DNA from: Setomelanomma holmii
Lineage: Eukaryota; Ascomycota; Dothideomycetes; Pleosporales; Phaeosphaeriaceae
Direction: 5' to 3'
DNA length: 64,000 nt
Assembly (NCBI GenBank): GCA_010015745.1
Contig: ML978175.1
Span: forward strand, 186,001-250,000
Made by a program: the position numbers and the translations under genes. Under the pieces are notes generated by a model. That model saw nothing but the letters and a program-made list of their open reading frames with translations. It ran no database searches and was not told the DNA's origin. The number at the start of each line of letters is the position of its first letter. The first letter of the stretch is position 1. Of this stretch, positions 42,697-54,262 are shown piece by piece.

Positions 42697-43987
42697 ACCG
42701 ACTCGCACGTTCTTGGCTCGATCGAATCTGGCAGCACCGCATGTTCCAGGCCCGTGATAGAACCAAGTGACGTCGCAAAAAGGGGTCACAGTCACAGTAC
42801 GTCAAGATAAAGTGCGGCGTGCGGCGTGCCTGTCACGGGCGCGTAATTGGGTCGCGAGCACGTCAATTGTGGGTGCGGGCGCGTAGACGGGGAGGCTGCG
42901 GCGAGGGAAAAGTTCGTGCTAGTGCGGATTCGGAATGGGGTGGTTCCGAGGATCGGAATGAGCTTGGGAAGAACCACGAGCATAACACCAAGGATTGAGT
43001 TCGGAGGGGTTGATTGCTTGGGGAGGGGCTAAGAGGATGTAGTATATCTGAGTAATTTTGTGTAGGTTGACATGGCTGGGAAAGATAGCCTTGAGAACGC
43101 AGGTGCATCGGATTCGCGCAGTTCATCCGCACCATGATGTCCTCTACGGAGGTCAGCGCATGGAGCATAAGATTTAAACCCAAGTATGGCAGCCAAGACT
43201 AACCCGAGGAACAAAGCCAGAGGAATGCCAGTCAATCACTTCCTGCTTGCCTTGCGGTGAGCACGAGCACGCATACACTGAGTTGTCAAGCGACTGTTGG
43301 ATGCAATGTATACTTCGTAGAGCCCACCACCCAAACCTTCCGCCCAGAGCCACCACCTCCCCCTCCCACCATCCCCACCAGGCCAGAATCAACCAGAATG
43401 CAGCAAGTGGATTCACCGCGGACGGGCTTCTCTCGAGTCTGGTGTCCCCAAAACGTTCAATCCATCCAGCCGTAAGCGAGAGCTGTGTCTCGGCTTCTCT
43501 AATCCAGTAGCGCAGCGCTCGTCGAAAATTGTCCGCATTAGATATACTGCTTACGATCTACCTCCCCTTGCTGACGAGAGAAACGTCCTCAACGTTGCTG
43601 CAAGACACGTGGAAGCGAATCATGAAGAGATGCGGCTTACGCTGACAGATCAGTAGCGCTCACGAGTCGTCTCTCGCTTCAATTTTGAGCAGAACACTAT
43701 TGTGAAACGGAGGCATCATACAGACATCGAGGTGTGTAGATAGAGGTTGGGTTTGCAGTGCTTGAGCGCTGAGCCAATATACAACAAAGTTGTATATACA
43801 ATAGATCCACTCGTCCTCTTTGGATGGTGGGGACCTCAAAGGATGTCCTTCGCTCTGAAGACGCTAATTCTACCCTCCAACTAGTGACAATACCAATGGA
43901 ACATGCGTCGCATGAAAGTGACAGGAGGATATCTTAGTACGCCAAACGCCAAATGCCAAAGATAATGAAACAATGGTTGTTCATTGT
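42697..43987. other. Intergenic region between SRR1-like and BIM1-like genes
   Basis: About 1.3 kb. Minus-strand frames at 43416-43174 and 43235-43029 are hydrophobic in part but lack a domain or a convincing start. An 8 bp inverted repeat, TATACAAC-AAA-GTTGTATA, is at 43778-43796, about 190 bases past the BIM1-like stop. Confidence 0.4.
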
Positions 43988-44834
43988 TCACATCCATGTT
44001 GACCAGAGACCAAAAACAAGCAGCAGTGGTACTGCTATCGATGCGAAGCCGTTCACTACCACGTTGTGCGGTGCGGGCGAACTTGTTGTCGTGTACAATT
44101 CCTGGAAGCCGATCTCCTGTCCGGGTGTTGTCGAGTTAAAGCAATTTGTTTTGTTGACATCGGCAACTTCTTCTGGTTCGGCAAATGTGATATCCACGCA
44201 CTTGTTTTGAAGTTAGCAATTGTTGAAGCATTTGGACAATGAAAAGCTCTTACGTTGTAAAGAGCAGCGCCGTGTTGCGCGAGCTCAATGACTTGAATCG
44301 TTGCATTGTCCCCAACAGCCGGTGTGAAATTGGCAGGCAGGGGCACTTGCGGCATGCAAAATGTGCCGTCGTATTGCTGGTTTGAAGGTCCCACGATGGA
44401 GAAAACTGGCAGCATTGTGTGCGAGTAGTTTAAAGGCTCGTTGCCATATCCCATATTAATGTAAAACTGGGCCTGGGAATGTCCCGGAAACCATCCGGGC
44501 TGGATTGCGACCGCGCCGCCCTTTACCGGCCATTTTGTTCGGTTTTGTGACATTGGCATACCTCCACCTGTTGTGCGCTGTCAGCTATTATCCGATATAC
44601 CTGCGCCTACTTTGACATACATGGATACATCCACTGCATTCCATATGGGAAGCCATAAGTTCCATTCTCATAGTTTATTCCAATGGAGCCAGGCTTGATT
44701 GACGGATCTGTGTCTGAGGCCGTGCCGTTGGTGTGAATGTTGTTTCCTCTCCAGCCGGGGTATGTGATAACGGTGTGGGCTGACGCGACCGACCAAGTGG
44801 CGACGATGTAAACGAGCTCGGTGAATCGAAACAT
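43988..44834 (-). CDS. BIM1-like copper/LPMO-fold protein with GPI signal, three exons
   Basis: Exons 44834-44621, 44567-44254 and 44200-43988 give 246 residues. A 19-residue signal peptide (FTELVYIVATWSVASA) ends exactly before His20, giving a mature N-terminus HTVITYPGWRGNN, the N-terminal His of a copper histidine brace. FPYGMQWMYPC-GGGMP, RTKWPVKGGAVAIQPGWFPGH, TFCMPQVPLPANFTP, DNATIQVIELAQHGAALYN-CVDITFAEP are all blocks of the BIM1-like (X325) family. The last 20 residues are hydrophobic after a Ser/Pro/Asn stretch, a GPI-anchor signal. X325 proteins have an LPMO-like fold but no polysaccharide cleavage; Cryptococcus Bim1 takes part in copper uptake and other members act at the cell wall. 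Confidence 0.93.
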
Positions 44835-46489
44835 GTTGGTGAGGCGAAACCGAAAGCGTTGTTGATGCGACGCGAACGTCCTTCTTTTTTGCAATGCGAC
44901 GAGCTTTGGAGCAAAGCACAATCAGTAGTCAACGAAAAGCCGGCAGGGTGCAGTGGCGGGGGCTATCAGCACTTATGGGGCGCACGACTTGGCTGCTAGT
45001 GTCTCGTGCGACCCTCACGTTGCTGGAAAGAGGCTCGCTGCTTGCAAATGGAGCGTGCAAGCGAATGAGCACTGCAAGAAAGGTCCCGCCATCATGGCTA
45101 GCCAGTGCGGTCAGCTCTCGAAGCATTGAGTAGACAGCGAATAGGCATTGCACTAGCATATTGGCTTGACAAGGGCCAGCGACCACTGAGCGTTGTCCAT
45201 GCAAGTCTTCTCAGGCGGGAGGGAAGACACCAAGACGGCCGGGGCGAATAGCGTCCGAGGAGGCGATGCCGATGGCTGGTGTGATTTGCCAGTCCGTGTG
45301 ATGTCTCTGCAGGCTCTGGGCACTCCCGGCCAGGGACCTCTGTAAGCGCCCAACTACTCCACCACGCTGCCCCATCGCTCTCGGACAACGTGGAAACTAG
45401 TGCACTGCAAGAGCATCGAGAAACCGCATCGCGCGCGACTCTGGTTGTGATAGTGTGATCGAGGCGTGATATAAAGCTCGACGCGGTTTCAAAGAGAAAT
45501 TTTGTCGCCCAGGTCGTACTGCAACGCTGCCTCGTCAGCCTCCAGCCGACCCGTACCGCCACACTGAGATCTACAGTCGTACAGCAACACCGATACCCTA
45601 ACGGCCGTCGAAGGACTTCAAAATAGCCCACGCCGCAATCAATCTGTTCAGCCTTGACGAAGTAGCGCAATATATCCGTTCTGCAGTAGAACGGCACCGA
45701 TGCATGAAGCAGTAGGATTGGTGGGGTCACGTTGTCCAGCGTCTGATTGGGATAATTGTTTCTCTGCCCCTGGACGCTTGAAGTCGTCCACTGCATCGGT
45801 GCGAAGCAAAGCCTTTCGATAGCAGCTTGGAAAGACTCTGGTTCTCGGCCTTTGTGATGTCCACCAGCAGAAGTGATGTGATCCTCGCTGCAATTCGCCA
45901 GGCGAGTCTGCCGACGCGAAGGACACTTCCACATCGGGCCTTCATGCTGATGCTCAAAGGATGCTTCTGCAGCTATCGGTCAAGCCTGAGGTCGGTTAAG
46001 ACATGGCGTCGGGCTTACATGTAGTCTGTAGCCGCCCGCGCGTTTGTCGTTGTTGCCATAGTCGCCATATGCGCACTTGATTCAGTGGATGGGTGAGAAC
46101 ATGCCCACCATGCGTGTGGTGGCGAGGCAAGTGGCTGGCAATATGTTGGCTGCAAGGGCGAGAGCGAGGAAAAGAGGTTAAGCTTTGAGCGCAGTCGTGG
46201 GACAAAGAAAGTGTAGAGATGACATCAACTAGATCAGAGGAAGGCACGACCAAAGTTCGAGCTTCATGATGACAGCACTTCATCAATGGGTACGGAAATC
46301 TCAGTGCAAGCGATAAGAGATAGTATTCAAAGGTATTGATAGTGCTAATGTGATGCTCAATAGACGCCTTACTGCTTCGAATACATCTCCCATCATACCC
46401 TATTCCGGCGCGATGCTTGCACCTTGGCTCCTTCACTACTCCAGCGCTGAAAGAGTGGGCGCTTGAAGAACCCTCGTACCTCAGACCAT
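44835..46489. other. Intergenic region with long but unconvincing frames
   Basis: A 278-codon minus-strand frame (45934-45098) has composition rich in Arg, Ser, Cys, Trp and no domain, and other frames through it are also long, so I do not call it. The left end holds the BIM1-like promoter. Confidence 0.4.
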
Positions 46490-47172
46490 TTACTCCAACT
46501 TCACCTTCAACGCATCCTCCACCGTCCTCATCGGCTTCGCAAACCCCTCCACCTCCTTACTCGTCGGCGTCCCACTTAACGCACACTTCCCCCCCAGAAG
46601 CGGCTCACGCCCCGCCAAAATCGACGATATCACTCTGTCCGGATAACCCAGCTCCTGGATTCACTCCGTATCCTTATACTTCACACTCTCCACCTTGACA
46701 CCTGCATACTTCTCTACCAGCGCCAGCACGCTCTCGCCAGTAACGTCTTCGGGCCCACTGAGTACGTATCTCTTGCCGTTATGCAAACTCAGATCGAAGG
46801 AGGTTAGGGCGAGTAAATGCGCACCCACAGTACCAACATCTTCGGGATCGATCATCGCGACCCTGACATCAGCTGCGAGATTTGTCTTGAAGACGTTTCT
46901 TTGACGAATTGAGACAGCACATTGTGCGGCGTAATGTATACGCGGACCACGGATTGAGACCTCAGCCACGAGGCATCAATCGTAGTCCAGTCTCTCTTGC
47001 ATTTCGACATTTGGATTTTGGCGAACTTTTGGGTGGTCGGGCTGTCGAGGGAGCGTGTCAGACCGACGATGCGATATTTGGTCGTGCTGTGCTCCAAGAG
47101 CTGTGGTAGGTGGCGGACGACGCTTTGGCCTGTGTTGCCAGTCGCGCCTATGACTAGGATCGTCAGCGTCAT
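46490..47172 (-). pseudogene. NmrA-like NAD(P)-binding gene with internal loss, pseudogene
   Basis: Starts well: MTLTILVIGATGNTGQSVVRHL, with the GATGxxG Rossmann loop, then RIVGLTRS, DWTTIDASWLRS and VVRVYITPHN. After VLSQFVKETSS the frame shifts and the next homologous segment is VRVAMIDPEDVGTVGAHLLAL, YVLSGPEDVTGE and KVESVKYKD. Compared with family members (about 300 residues), roughly a hundred residues from the middle are missing. A TGA at 46663-46661 then interrupts the frame before a tail with family-like composition (IQELGYPDRVISSILAGREP, then TPTSKEVEGFAKPMRTVEDAL) that runs to 46490. Internal deletion plus frameshift plus nonsense makes this a pseudogene. NmrA-like proteins are NAD(P)-binding regulators or reductases. 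Confidence 0.8.
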
Positions 47173-47762
47173 GTTTGAGGTCTCGATGGTGGAGGAGCTA
47201 GAGTTTGATAGAAGTCGATCTCAACTGAGAGGAGGTCTGGACCACGCAAGTCCACTATCGTGAAGTTCCAAAGCAAACTTAAGTATTCGTACTCCTCGCC
47301 GTCGTCTTCAGTGTCACAAATACGGCATGTCAAGACGGTAAGAAGGAAGTTGCGCTACATGCAAGAATGTAATGATGATTACCAAGCTGTTGGGGGGTTA
47401 ACCTTTAGCTTTTGATAGTCCAATGCTACCTGCCCACGCTGCCCTGCCGAGGTTTACCTCGCCAGTCCAGCTCTAATCTGAATTCCTCGTTAAGCTCTTT
47501 GATCCCCGACGAAGAATGCGATGAGAATTGCTCGGCGAATTCCGTTCGACTGCGCATCGGAACCGTAGTGTACTGTGGCGCTTCCTTTTAGCCAATAGGA
47601 TGCAGCTTCGAGAACAGCCGCCGGAACATATCAACAACCACCAGTGACATATCGCAGGTCAAGCGTGAGGAAAAGCTCTCCATTTGTAAGCTTGATTCGC
47701 AATTGCGGTCGCGTGCGCATAGTCGCGTCATTGGAAGTGGCCTTCCGTTCTTCTGCTGTAGT
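47173..47762. other. Intergenic region, NmrA remnant to phosphopantetheinyl transferase
   Basis: 590 bases with no supported gene; it includes the 3' flank of the transferase gene and the former promoter of the NmrA-like gene. Confidence 0.45.
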
Positions 47763-48988
47763 TCATGCACTTCGAGCAATTGCCATGACGTCCTCTTCAA
47801 GATGGAAGCTTCTGAAGTGCGTCAAAGCCTCCGGTAAATGCCCACCTCCTTCAGATCGAGTACTCCGCTCTTTGGCAGCAACTCCAATCATGAAGTCCTC
47901 TTCGAAAGCCTGAATCTCGACCCTCGTGTCTTCCAGATGTCGGCTCTCTCCTTCTCTGAGAGTCAATGCGTCCACACCCGCGGGTCCAGTTCTCTCACTT
48001 CCCTCACCACCGACTAATGATCGATTATTGCCGCTGGACTTGGTGAACCACACTTCTGCATCGCCAACGCGCTCGCCCCACACTCCATGTGTGCTACATC
48101 GCGCTGGTGTACCTGGTCGCGGTGCTCGAACATTCCTAAACTCGAGTCGTGGTATCCACTTCGCCAGCAACGCCTCCCCATCTAGCTTGATGTACGCCTC
48201 TTTATAGCACCAAAACGTATAGAAGCGACGCAACTTCGCATCTATCAATAGATCCGAGTCGAACGTTCGCTCCTCTCCAATCGGCAAGGTGATGGTCAAG
48301 TGCTCATTCCGCCGAGTGCACCGATCATGCCGATGCGCCTGTAATTGCGCGGGCGTGACCATAGTGCCATCGAGCAGTGGGAAGGCATCGGCGTTGTACT
48401 TCATGTCAAACAACTCCTCGTGGCTGAAAAGCTCGGCGTACATGTCGACCCAGCCATCGAAGCCTTCTTCGTCTATGACGCGGTAGTCATTGCGTTCGTT
48501 CACGCAGACGATGTCGACACCCAGCTCTGCATCGAGATCATCTGTCTTGCAGCCGACGAGTGCCACTAGACCGGCTTGGTGTGAGATGTTGAATTCAAGA
48601 GGTGCTGGCAGAGGTGGTGAATGTAGTGACTCTGCTGGTAGCAGGGCGCAGGGTTTCCCGTGTTTGGGGTCGCGTTTTCGGCCAAATGTGATGTCCTTCC
48701 ACGGTATGCCGAGTGACTTGTGGACGAAGAGGCGTTTCAGTAATGCGGAACCCAAGCTCATACGTGCATCTGCTATGTGATACTTCCGCAGTATGTTCTC
48801 ACGCTCCTCGGGACTGATGAGCAGTAGCGCTTCTCTGGCCTGTCAACACCATCAGCATGATACCCGAGAACAGCGCTTGGAACACCAACTGCCTCCGAAT
48901 CTGAGATCTTGGTGCCTGGCCATATCGAGCGGGTGTCCAGCAGCCAGCACGTGAGTCCGGCTCCGTGCTGCAGGTCCGCATCGGGCAT
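47763..48988 (-). CDS. npgA: 4'-phosphopantetheinyl transferase (NpgA/Sfp type), two exons
   Basis: Exon 1 runs from the ATG at 48988 to 48890 (or 48884), exon 2 from 48839 to 47763; about 391 residues. Exon 1 carries WLLDTRSIWPG; exon 2 continues ALLLISPEERENILRKY and MSLGSALLKRLFVHKSLG. Sfp-family motifs: FNISHQAGLVAL, LGVDIV at about 139-144 and FWCYKEAYIKLDGEAL around 242-257; the Asp and the Lys-Glu pair bind magnesium and CoA. The enzyme loads 4'-phosphopantetheine onto carrier domains of polyketide and non-ribosomal peptide synthetases and of alpha-aminoadipate reductase (lysine), so it gates secondary metabolism. The donor is ambiguous between GTTGGT and GTTCCA, six bases apart and both in frame. 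Divergent from the PdxT gene. Confidence 0.9.
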
Positions 48989-49195
48989 CGTGGGGATGGA
49001 GTTGCGGTCGAGGTGAAGCGTGGAGAGACATAGGGCTGATATGGCTATTGACGGCAATGGCGGGGCTCCGTAGTCGACAAAGATCGGCAGGTCCGTTATC
49101 GATAAGCACTGAACTTTTGATTCCCGATGGCTCTCTGACGCTTTGAACTCAACTGGTTGCACCATTCGTTTACTTCGGAGTCCGGGAGTTTTTTC
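48989..49195. promoter_or_regulatory. 207 bp divergent promoter, phosphopantetheinyl transferase and PdxT
   Basis: The two start codons are only 207 bases apart on opposite strands, so 5' leaders and control sites must be shared or overlap. No named operator was recognised. Confidence 0.55.
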
Positions 49196-50047
49196 ATGAT
49201 GACGGTCTCAATACCCGACATTACAGTCGGCGTCCTCGCGCTCCAGGGGGCCTTCAGCGAGCACGTTCAGCTATTGCGACAAGCGGCTGCGAATCTTCAC
49301 ACTGCAGATTTCAATTGGCGATTTATAGAAGTACGGACATCGCAAGAGCTGGAGAGATGTGACGGTTTGATCATACCTGGGGGAGAGAGCACAGCAATTT
49401 CCCTTGTAGCTGCGCGATCCGGGCTCCTCGAACCATTGCGCGACTTCGTCAAAGTGTTGCGGCGCCCGACTTGGGGAACGTGTGCAGGACTTATATTGCT
49501 TGCGGAGAGTGCGAATCGTACAAAGAAGGGTGGACAGGACCTCATTGGCGGCCTCGATGTGAGGGTAAACAGGAACCACTTTGGTCGACAACAGGAGTCG
49601 TTCCAGGCGAATCTCGACCTGCCATTTCTTGGAAGCACTAAGCAGACAAGAAAAGACGAGCCATATCGATGTGTGTTCATCCGCGCGCCTGTGGTCGAGA
49701 AGATGCTGCCACACACGGTGGGCGAACAGAAGGAGGAAGCAGAGGCTGACGAGACTGTGGTCGCGCCTTCGAAAACACCAGCAGATGCTTTAGCGAAAGA
49801 AGTGCTGGACGCGCAGGTTGAGGTCATGGCAACGCTGTCACTTCGCAACCCCAAGCTGCAAGAGAGCCAGGAGCACAAGCATTCTGGCGCTGAGGATATC
49901 ATTGCAGTGCGACAAGGCAATGTCTTTGGGTGCAGCTTCCACCCTGAGCTCACAGATGACCCGCGCATACATGTGTGGTGGTTAGAGGAGGTGATGAAGG
50001 CTGTGGAGAAGAGACAGCAATTCGAGCTGGCAGTAAGGACGAAGTAA
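49196..50047 (+). CDS. pdx2: Pyridoxal 5'-phosphate synthase glutaminase subunit (PdxT/SNO)
   Basis: 283 residues from the ATG at 49196; a second ATG follows at once. Class I glutamine amidotransferase of the PdxT type: VGVLALQGAFSEHVQLL, GLIIPGGESTAI, nucleophile WGTCAGLILLAE (Cys96), DVRVNRNHFGRQQESFQ, FIRAPVV, and CSFHPELTDD with His249 and Glu251. It hydrolyses glutamine and passes ammonia to the PdxS/SNZ synthase, which is not in this window. About 45 extra residues (EEAEADETVV on) are inserted between the FIRAPVV strand and the final strands, a common feature of ascomycete homologues. No intron. Confidence 0.95.
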   Translation: MMTVSIPDITVGVLALQGAFSEHVQLLRQAAANLHTADFNWRFIEVRTSQELERCDGLIIPGGESTAISLVAARSGLLEPLRDFVKVLRRPTWGTCAGLILLAESANRTKKGGQDLIGGLDVRVNRNHFGRQQESFQANLDLPFLGSTKQTRKDEPYRCVFIRAPVVEKMLPHTVGEQKEEAEADETVVAPSKTPADALAKEVLDAQVEVMATLSLRNPKLQESQEHKHSGAEDIIAVRQGNVFGCSFHPELTDDPRIHVWWLEEVMKAVEKRQQFELAVRTK

Positions 50048-50344
50048 GGAGACATGAGTCGGCGAGGACGATGTTTCGAGAGCATTAGCGACTGGCGTTG
50101 GATGATAGATTGTGCATTTTTGCGGGAATTCATCCCTGTGACCAATTCCAGGCCTAGGTGGCTATAGAGGAGCTGCAAGAATTCAAAACACCTAACTCCG
50201 CCCATGCCTTGGTATAGTAGAGCTTCGAAAATTCCCGCTCGAGAGGCAAGGTTGGATGCATTCGCTCATCCACCTTGGCTTCATTCGCGGCGCTGGGCCG
50301 CCCAGTTCTTCCTCATACAGCAGACAAGCTTGTCAGAACTGTTA
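50048..50344. other. Convergent 3' regions of PdxT and CBC2
   Basis: 297 bases; nothing coding. Confidence 0.5.
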
Positions 50345-50910
50345 CTAACGACCCTGCTCATACTCTTCCGCATACGCCTTGCCGTAGCCACCACGGCCAG
50401 GATCAAACTCATCTCTGTACTCGTCGCGCACCTGTCCACCACTCTTTCCTCGACCATACTGCCTGCCTTCCGCAAAGCCCTCGTCCAGATCCGTCCTGAT
50501 AACGCGCTCATCCAGTTTTGTGCCGCCAATGTACTTCATGCAGTCTAGCGCATCCTGGTGGGTATAGTACTCGACGAAGCAGAAGCCGCAGGGTGTCTTC
50601 TGGAAGCGATCTAGGCCCATGACGAGGCGCTTGATCTCGCCGCATTTGCTAAATAGCTCGTGTATTTGCTCCTCGGTGGTGTAGAAGGATAAGTTGCCGA
50701 CGTAGAGAGTTGTCGCATCCTTCAGCTTGTCTTCGGGCTCGGGTGAGGGTTCGCGGTTGGGCTCATCGTTTTCGCGATGGCGTTCGCGTCTCCGCTTCTA
50801 TGGAAAGATTAGTGGCTATAATGCTCGCTCGTCTCTATGGTACGTACCTTCGCAGTTGCGTATGAGCTGGGCTTGTCCAGGCGGTCGACAGTGCTCCGTA
50901 TGGCTGGCAT
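50345..50910 (-). CDS. cbc2: Nuclear cap-binding complex small subunit (CBP20/CBC2), two exons
   Basis: Exons 50910-50848 and 50797-50345 give 171 residues; 50-base intron with donor GTACGT. After a basic linker (KKRRRERHRENDEP) the RRM begins with RNP2 TLYVGNLSFYTTEEQIHELF and continues SKCGEIKRLVMGLDR, then RNP1 CGFCFVEYYTHQDALDCM, and closes with GGTKLDERVIRTDLDEGFAEGRQYGRGKSGGQVRDEYR. The Tyr in RNP2, the FCFVEYY aromatic residues and the DLDEGF-R tail are the residues that stack on the m7G cap. With CBP80 it binds nascent mRNA caps in the nucleus. Divergent from NUP82 across 294 bases. Confidence 0.96.
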
Positions 50911-51204
50911 GGCGTGCGCGGGTGTCTATTGGCTCACAATGCTATGGTATCTGGGTCCGCGACGACTATTTGCGGGGTTTCGGGCGATTGTCGATAGCGA
51001 GTGAATGTTGGTGGTGATTGTCAAGTCGTGCAGCTCCAGTTCGAGAAGTTGAAGCTCGGAGCGCATGGGCCACGTGAGCGCGTCGAGCTTCCTTCATAGT
51101 TCTCTAACTTTGTTTGCTGCACATCAACAGACCCGTTACCACCCAACTTTTCTTGCTCAACCTTTACCTCGGCAAATGTTACACTGACGGGTGTTGTCGC
51201 CACC
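50911..51204. promoter_or_regulatory. 294 bp divergent promoter, CBC2 and NUP82
   Basis: Shared upstream region of two nuclear RNA-export related genes. The NUP82 start has a strong CACCATGCC context. No named operator recognised. Confidence 0.5.
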
Positions 51205-53772
51205 ATGCCGAAAGTCTTGAGCTACACACCGGACTGGCTCTCGCGACCAAGCCCAGGATACCATCTGTTCGCGCCGAAACACACCAATGGCAATGGAGTC
51301 GCATATAGAAAGAAGGACTTGGGCCCGCGAAAGACTATTGCGACTCGGAATTCGGAGATCTTTGTGGCTGTTGGCCATGAGATTCGGTGGGCAGATCTGG
51401 TCAACCTAAAGGAGGGCATCGAGCCGGCGTACCGCACATTAAGAGTCTCGATCCCGCTACCGATCACGCGTCTCGTAATATCTCCTGGTGGAGACTATCT
51501 CGCCGTGTCAACATCGCATACGGTCCACGTCGTACACCTCCCACCATCCGCCTTGCTCGGAGACAATGGCGATGTACCCATCAAGCCCAAGACCTTTCAG
51601 GTGGGACCAACGGCACACGTAACGGAAGAGTCGCCTATCGCGACAACACTATGGCACCCTCTAGGGTATCATGGGCGATGTCTGGTCACCATCACAAAGG
51701 CAGGAGTCGTGCGCCTATGGGAGGTCAATCGCGCAGATCGGTCCACCTTCAGCGAGCCCACGCTCTCCATCGACCTCACAAAATTAGCGAATGCGACAAA
51801 CGATCAGGAGGACTTGAGTGCTTCACAATTTGGTGCCTCGAAAGGCTTTTCTCCCGACTCGGTCGATCTGGAAGTCGCGTCAGCGTGTTTTGGTGACTTC
51901 CCGGAGCAAGAGGGCGTGCATGGTTGGGCGCCCATGACCTTGTGGATCGCCACAGTGCCTGGAGACGTCTATGCGCTTTGCCCACTCTTGCCGAGCAAGT
52001 GGCAGCTGGACGATTCTGACGGTGCATTCACTTTCCTGCAGTCACTGACCTCCTCGATCAACGTCAACTACACCAACCTTGCGGAGGAGGAAGATGTGCC
52101 TAAGGATGAGCTCAGGAGTGCTGAAAAGCAGGTGTCGTGGCTATCGGACATTCTATATGAGGAGCCTTTCGTGGAAGAGCTCCCATCAGGCGACAAAGTA
52201 AAGGTGTTCGCACGACCCACAAGCACACCAGCGATCCCGCTCTTACAAGGACCGTTTTCGATCACGCCGGAAGTGGATGACTTCGAGTTGAGCGACATGA
52301 TTGTCTACTCCTTGAAGACTCTGTCTGAGGGCAGCGATGAATTGGCAGCGGAGGGCCTGCCAACAGCTGTTGTATGCCTGCTGACCGATACCTGCAAAGT
52401 GCACGTCTGCCTCGACTTGCAAGGCATCATCGGTCAATGGCTACCATCACCTGAGGTAAGTCCCACAAATCTGCTCTCCGGAGTGTCGCACTAATGAAAT
52501 TAGGACGAAGATGAACTGGCAGAAATGCCCGAGCACGATCTCATCATTGCTGAAACAATAATTCTGGTTGAGGGCGACCAGTCATCCTACAACCAGAGCA
52601 TCACATCCGACGTTCAGACTGACTTCTCGTTCTTCGTCTCGCATGCTACTGGCGTGTTCTACGTCTCGCTAGAGCCTTGGATCACAAAACTGGAGACCGA
52701 ATTGTCACAACCACAGACCGAGGGCGCAGACTTTCGGATACAACGCCTGCTAGAATCAGCAAACAGTTCAGTCGAGCAGTATCTCCAACGCAAAGTACAT
52801 GGTGATATGTCCGAACAAGACGTCACCTCAACGGTGGTCATCGAAGATGGCAACATTGGCTATTTCCTCCTTACAACGGTCAGTGACGAGCCACATGCCG
52901 CCTTCCTCGACGCGCCCGAGATTGGCCTGCCCTCGGAGGAAGAGATTGCAGAGTACATGCATATCAGGGGCCCCCAAAAGGACGTCCGACAAGCGTGGCA
53001 ACCGCCGAAAGAATTGTACGAACCCACCGATCTTCTAGGCTCTATAAATATCCCTGCTAGACATCGCACTGCGATGAGAGAAGAAGTGAAACTTTCGCCG
53101 GCGAATCTTGAGCTCCTCATGGATGTACATCGCGTCCTTTCCGCCAAGACATCACATCTTCAACATGCTGTTTCCGACCTGTTCAACCGCGCTACACGCC
53201 TACAAGAAGAGTTCAGGGACCAAGTCTGGAGGACCGCCAAAGTTACGTCTAAGATTGATGCAGTCACTGGCAATGATCAGGCAGGCTCGGATGACGGATC
53301 ACTCTATGGCAGTGCCCAGATCGATGAGCGTCTAGAGAAGGTCCGCTCACGACAAGAAGAGATCAATGCTCGGTACGAGAGACTTCGGAACAAGATGAAC
53401 AAATTTAGCACCAGCGAGCTCAGCGAGAAAGAAGCTAGTCTTGTAGGAGAGCTTTCCGCGATGGACAGCGCGGTGGACAAGTCCAATTCCAACCTCACTA
53501 GTGATGCGGACGGGTCGATGCCTGCTTGGCAGCGTATCGAGCAACTCAAGGAGATGCAGAAGACTTTGCAGGACCAGGTGCAACGGGCAGGAAAGGAAGC
53601 GGCCAACAACGAGCAGAGCAGGAAGGAGGGCGTGAAGGTACCAAGTCATTCCCGAAAACAGGAGAACGACCAGATCCAGGATATGTTGGCGAGGAATACA
53701 GTGCTGGTTGATGCGGCGGCGGAGAGACTGAGGCATCTGGGAGTCAATATACCTATGCCAGGCGAGAATTAG
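51205..53772 (+). CDS. nup82: Nuclear pore protein NUP82/Nup88 type, two exons
   Basis: Exons 51205-52455 and 52504-53772 give 839 residues; 48-base intron, GTAAGT donor. The N-terminal half is a beta-propeller: FVAVGHEIRWADL, ITRLVISPGGDYLAVSTSHTVHVVHLPP, ATTLWHPLGYHGRCLVTITKAGVVRLWEVNR, and MTLWIATVPGDVYALCPLLPSKW. The C-terminal third is coiled coil (LEKVRSRQEEINARYERLRNKM and QLKEMQKTLQDQVQRAGKEA). This architecture is that of NUP82, which anchors Nup159 and Nsp1 on the cytoplasmic face of the pore for mRNA export. The propeller loops are poorly conserved, so the call rests on the layout plus the LWHPLG and propeller signatures. Start chosen for its Kozak context. Confidence 0.88.
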
Positions 53773-54262
53773 CATGACACTGTAGTGGAGTAGGTTGGGA
53801 GACGTGTTAGAAGTATTGAGGTGTCTATTGAGCATTGCATCATCACAATCAATACTTTTGAGAACAACCTATCATGACCCTCATCTTGCGTATCTTGGTA
53901 CCCAGGTATGGTGGTGAGGAAGCTAAGGTGCATGACTTTTCGTGTTAGTATGACCCAGCCGAACAACTGTTGCCTTCCTATAGACTTTGGGTGCACTGGT
54001 GTTAGATAAGAATCGTCCTTATTCATTACAGCTCTATTCGCAGTGCTGCTACCTCTCCGCATCTTCTCAGCGATGCTTATTCCCGTACAGTAGCCACGTC
54101 TTCGTCCACGGATTGTATCTCAAGCCCCACAAATGATACCACCGGACCCACTTCGGCTATCGTCTCCCGCCTGCTGTAGTCCTTCGTATTGACTTTCCGC
54201 ATCCACGACTGCTTTTCCAAGGATGCACATCTTCCTTGTTTGCGCTTAATTGCAGCCATCAT
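53773..54262. other. Intergenic region upstream of the broken Zn2Cys6 gene
   Basis: 490 bases with no supported coding sequence; includes the NUP82 3' end. Confidence 0.45.

Noticed and set aside
45098..45934. 278-codon minus-strand frame
   Set aside because: Composition is Arg/Ser/Cys/Trp-rich without domain, other frames in the same place are also open, and no signal or intron context supports it.
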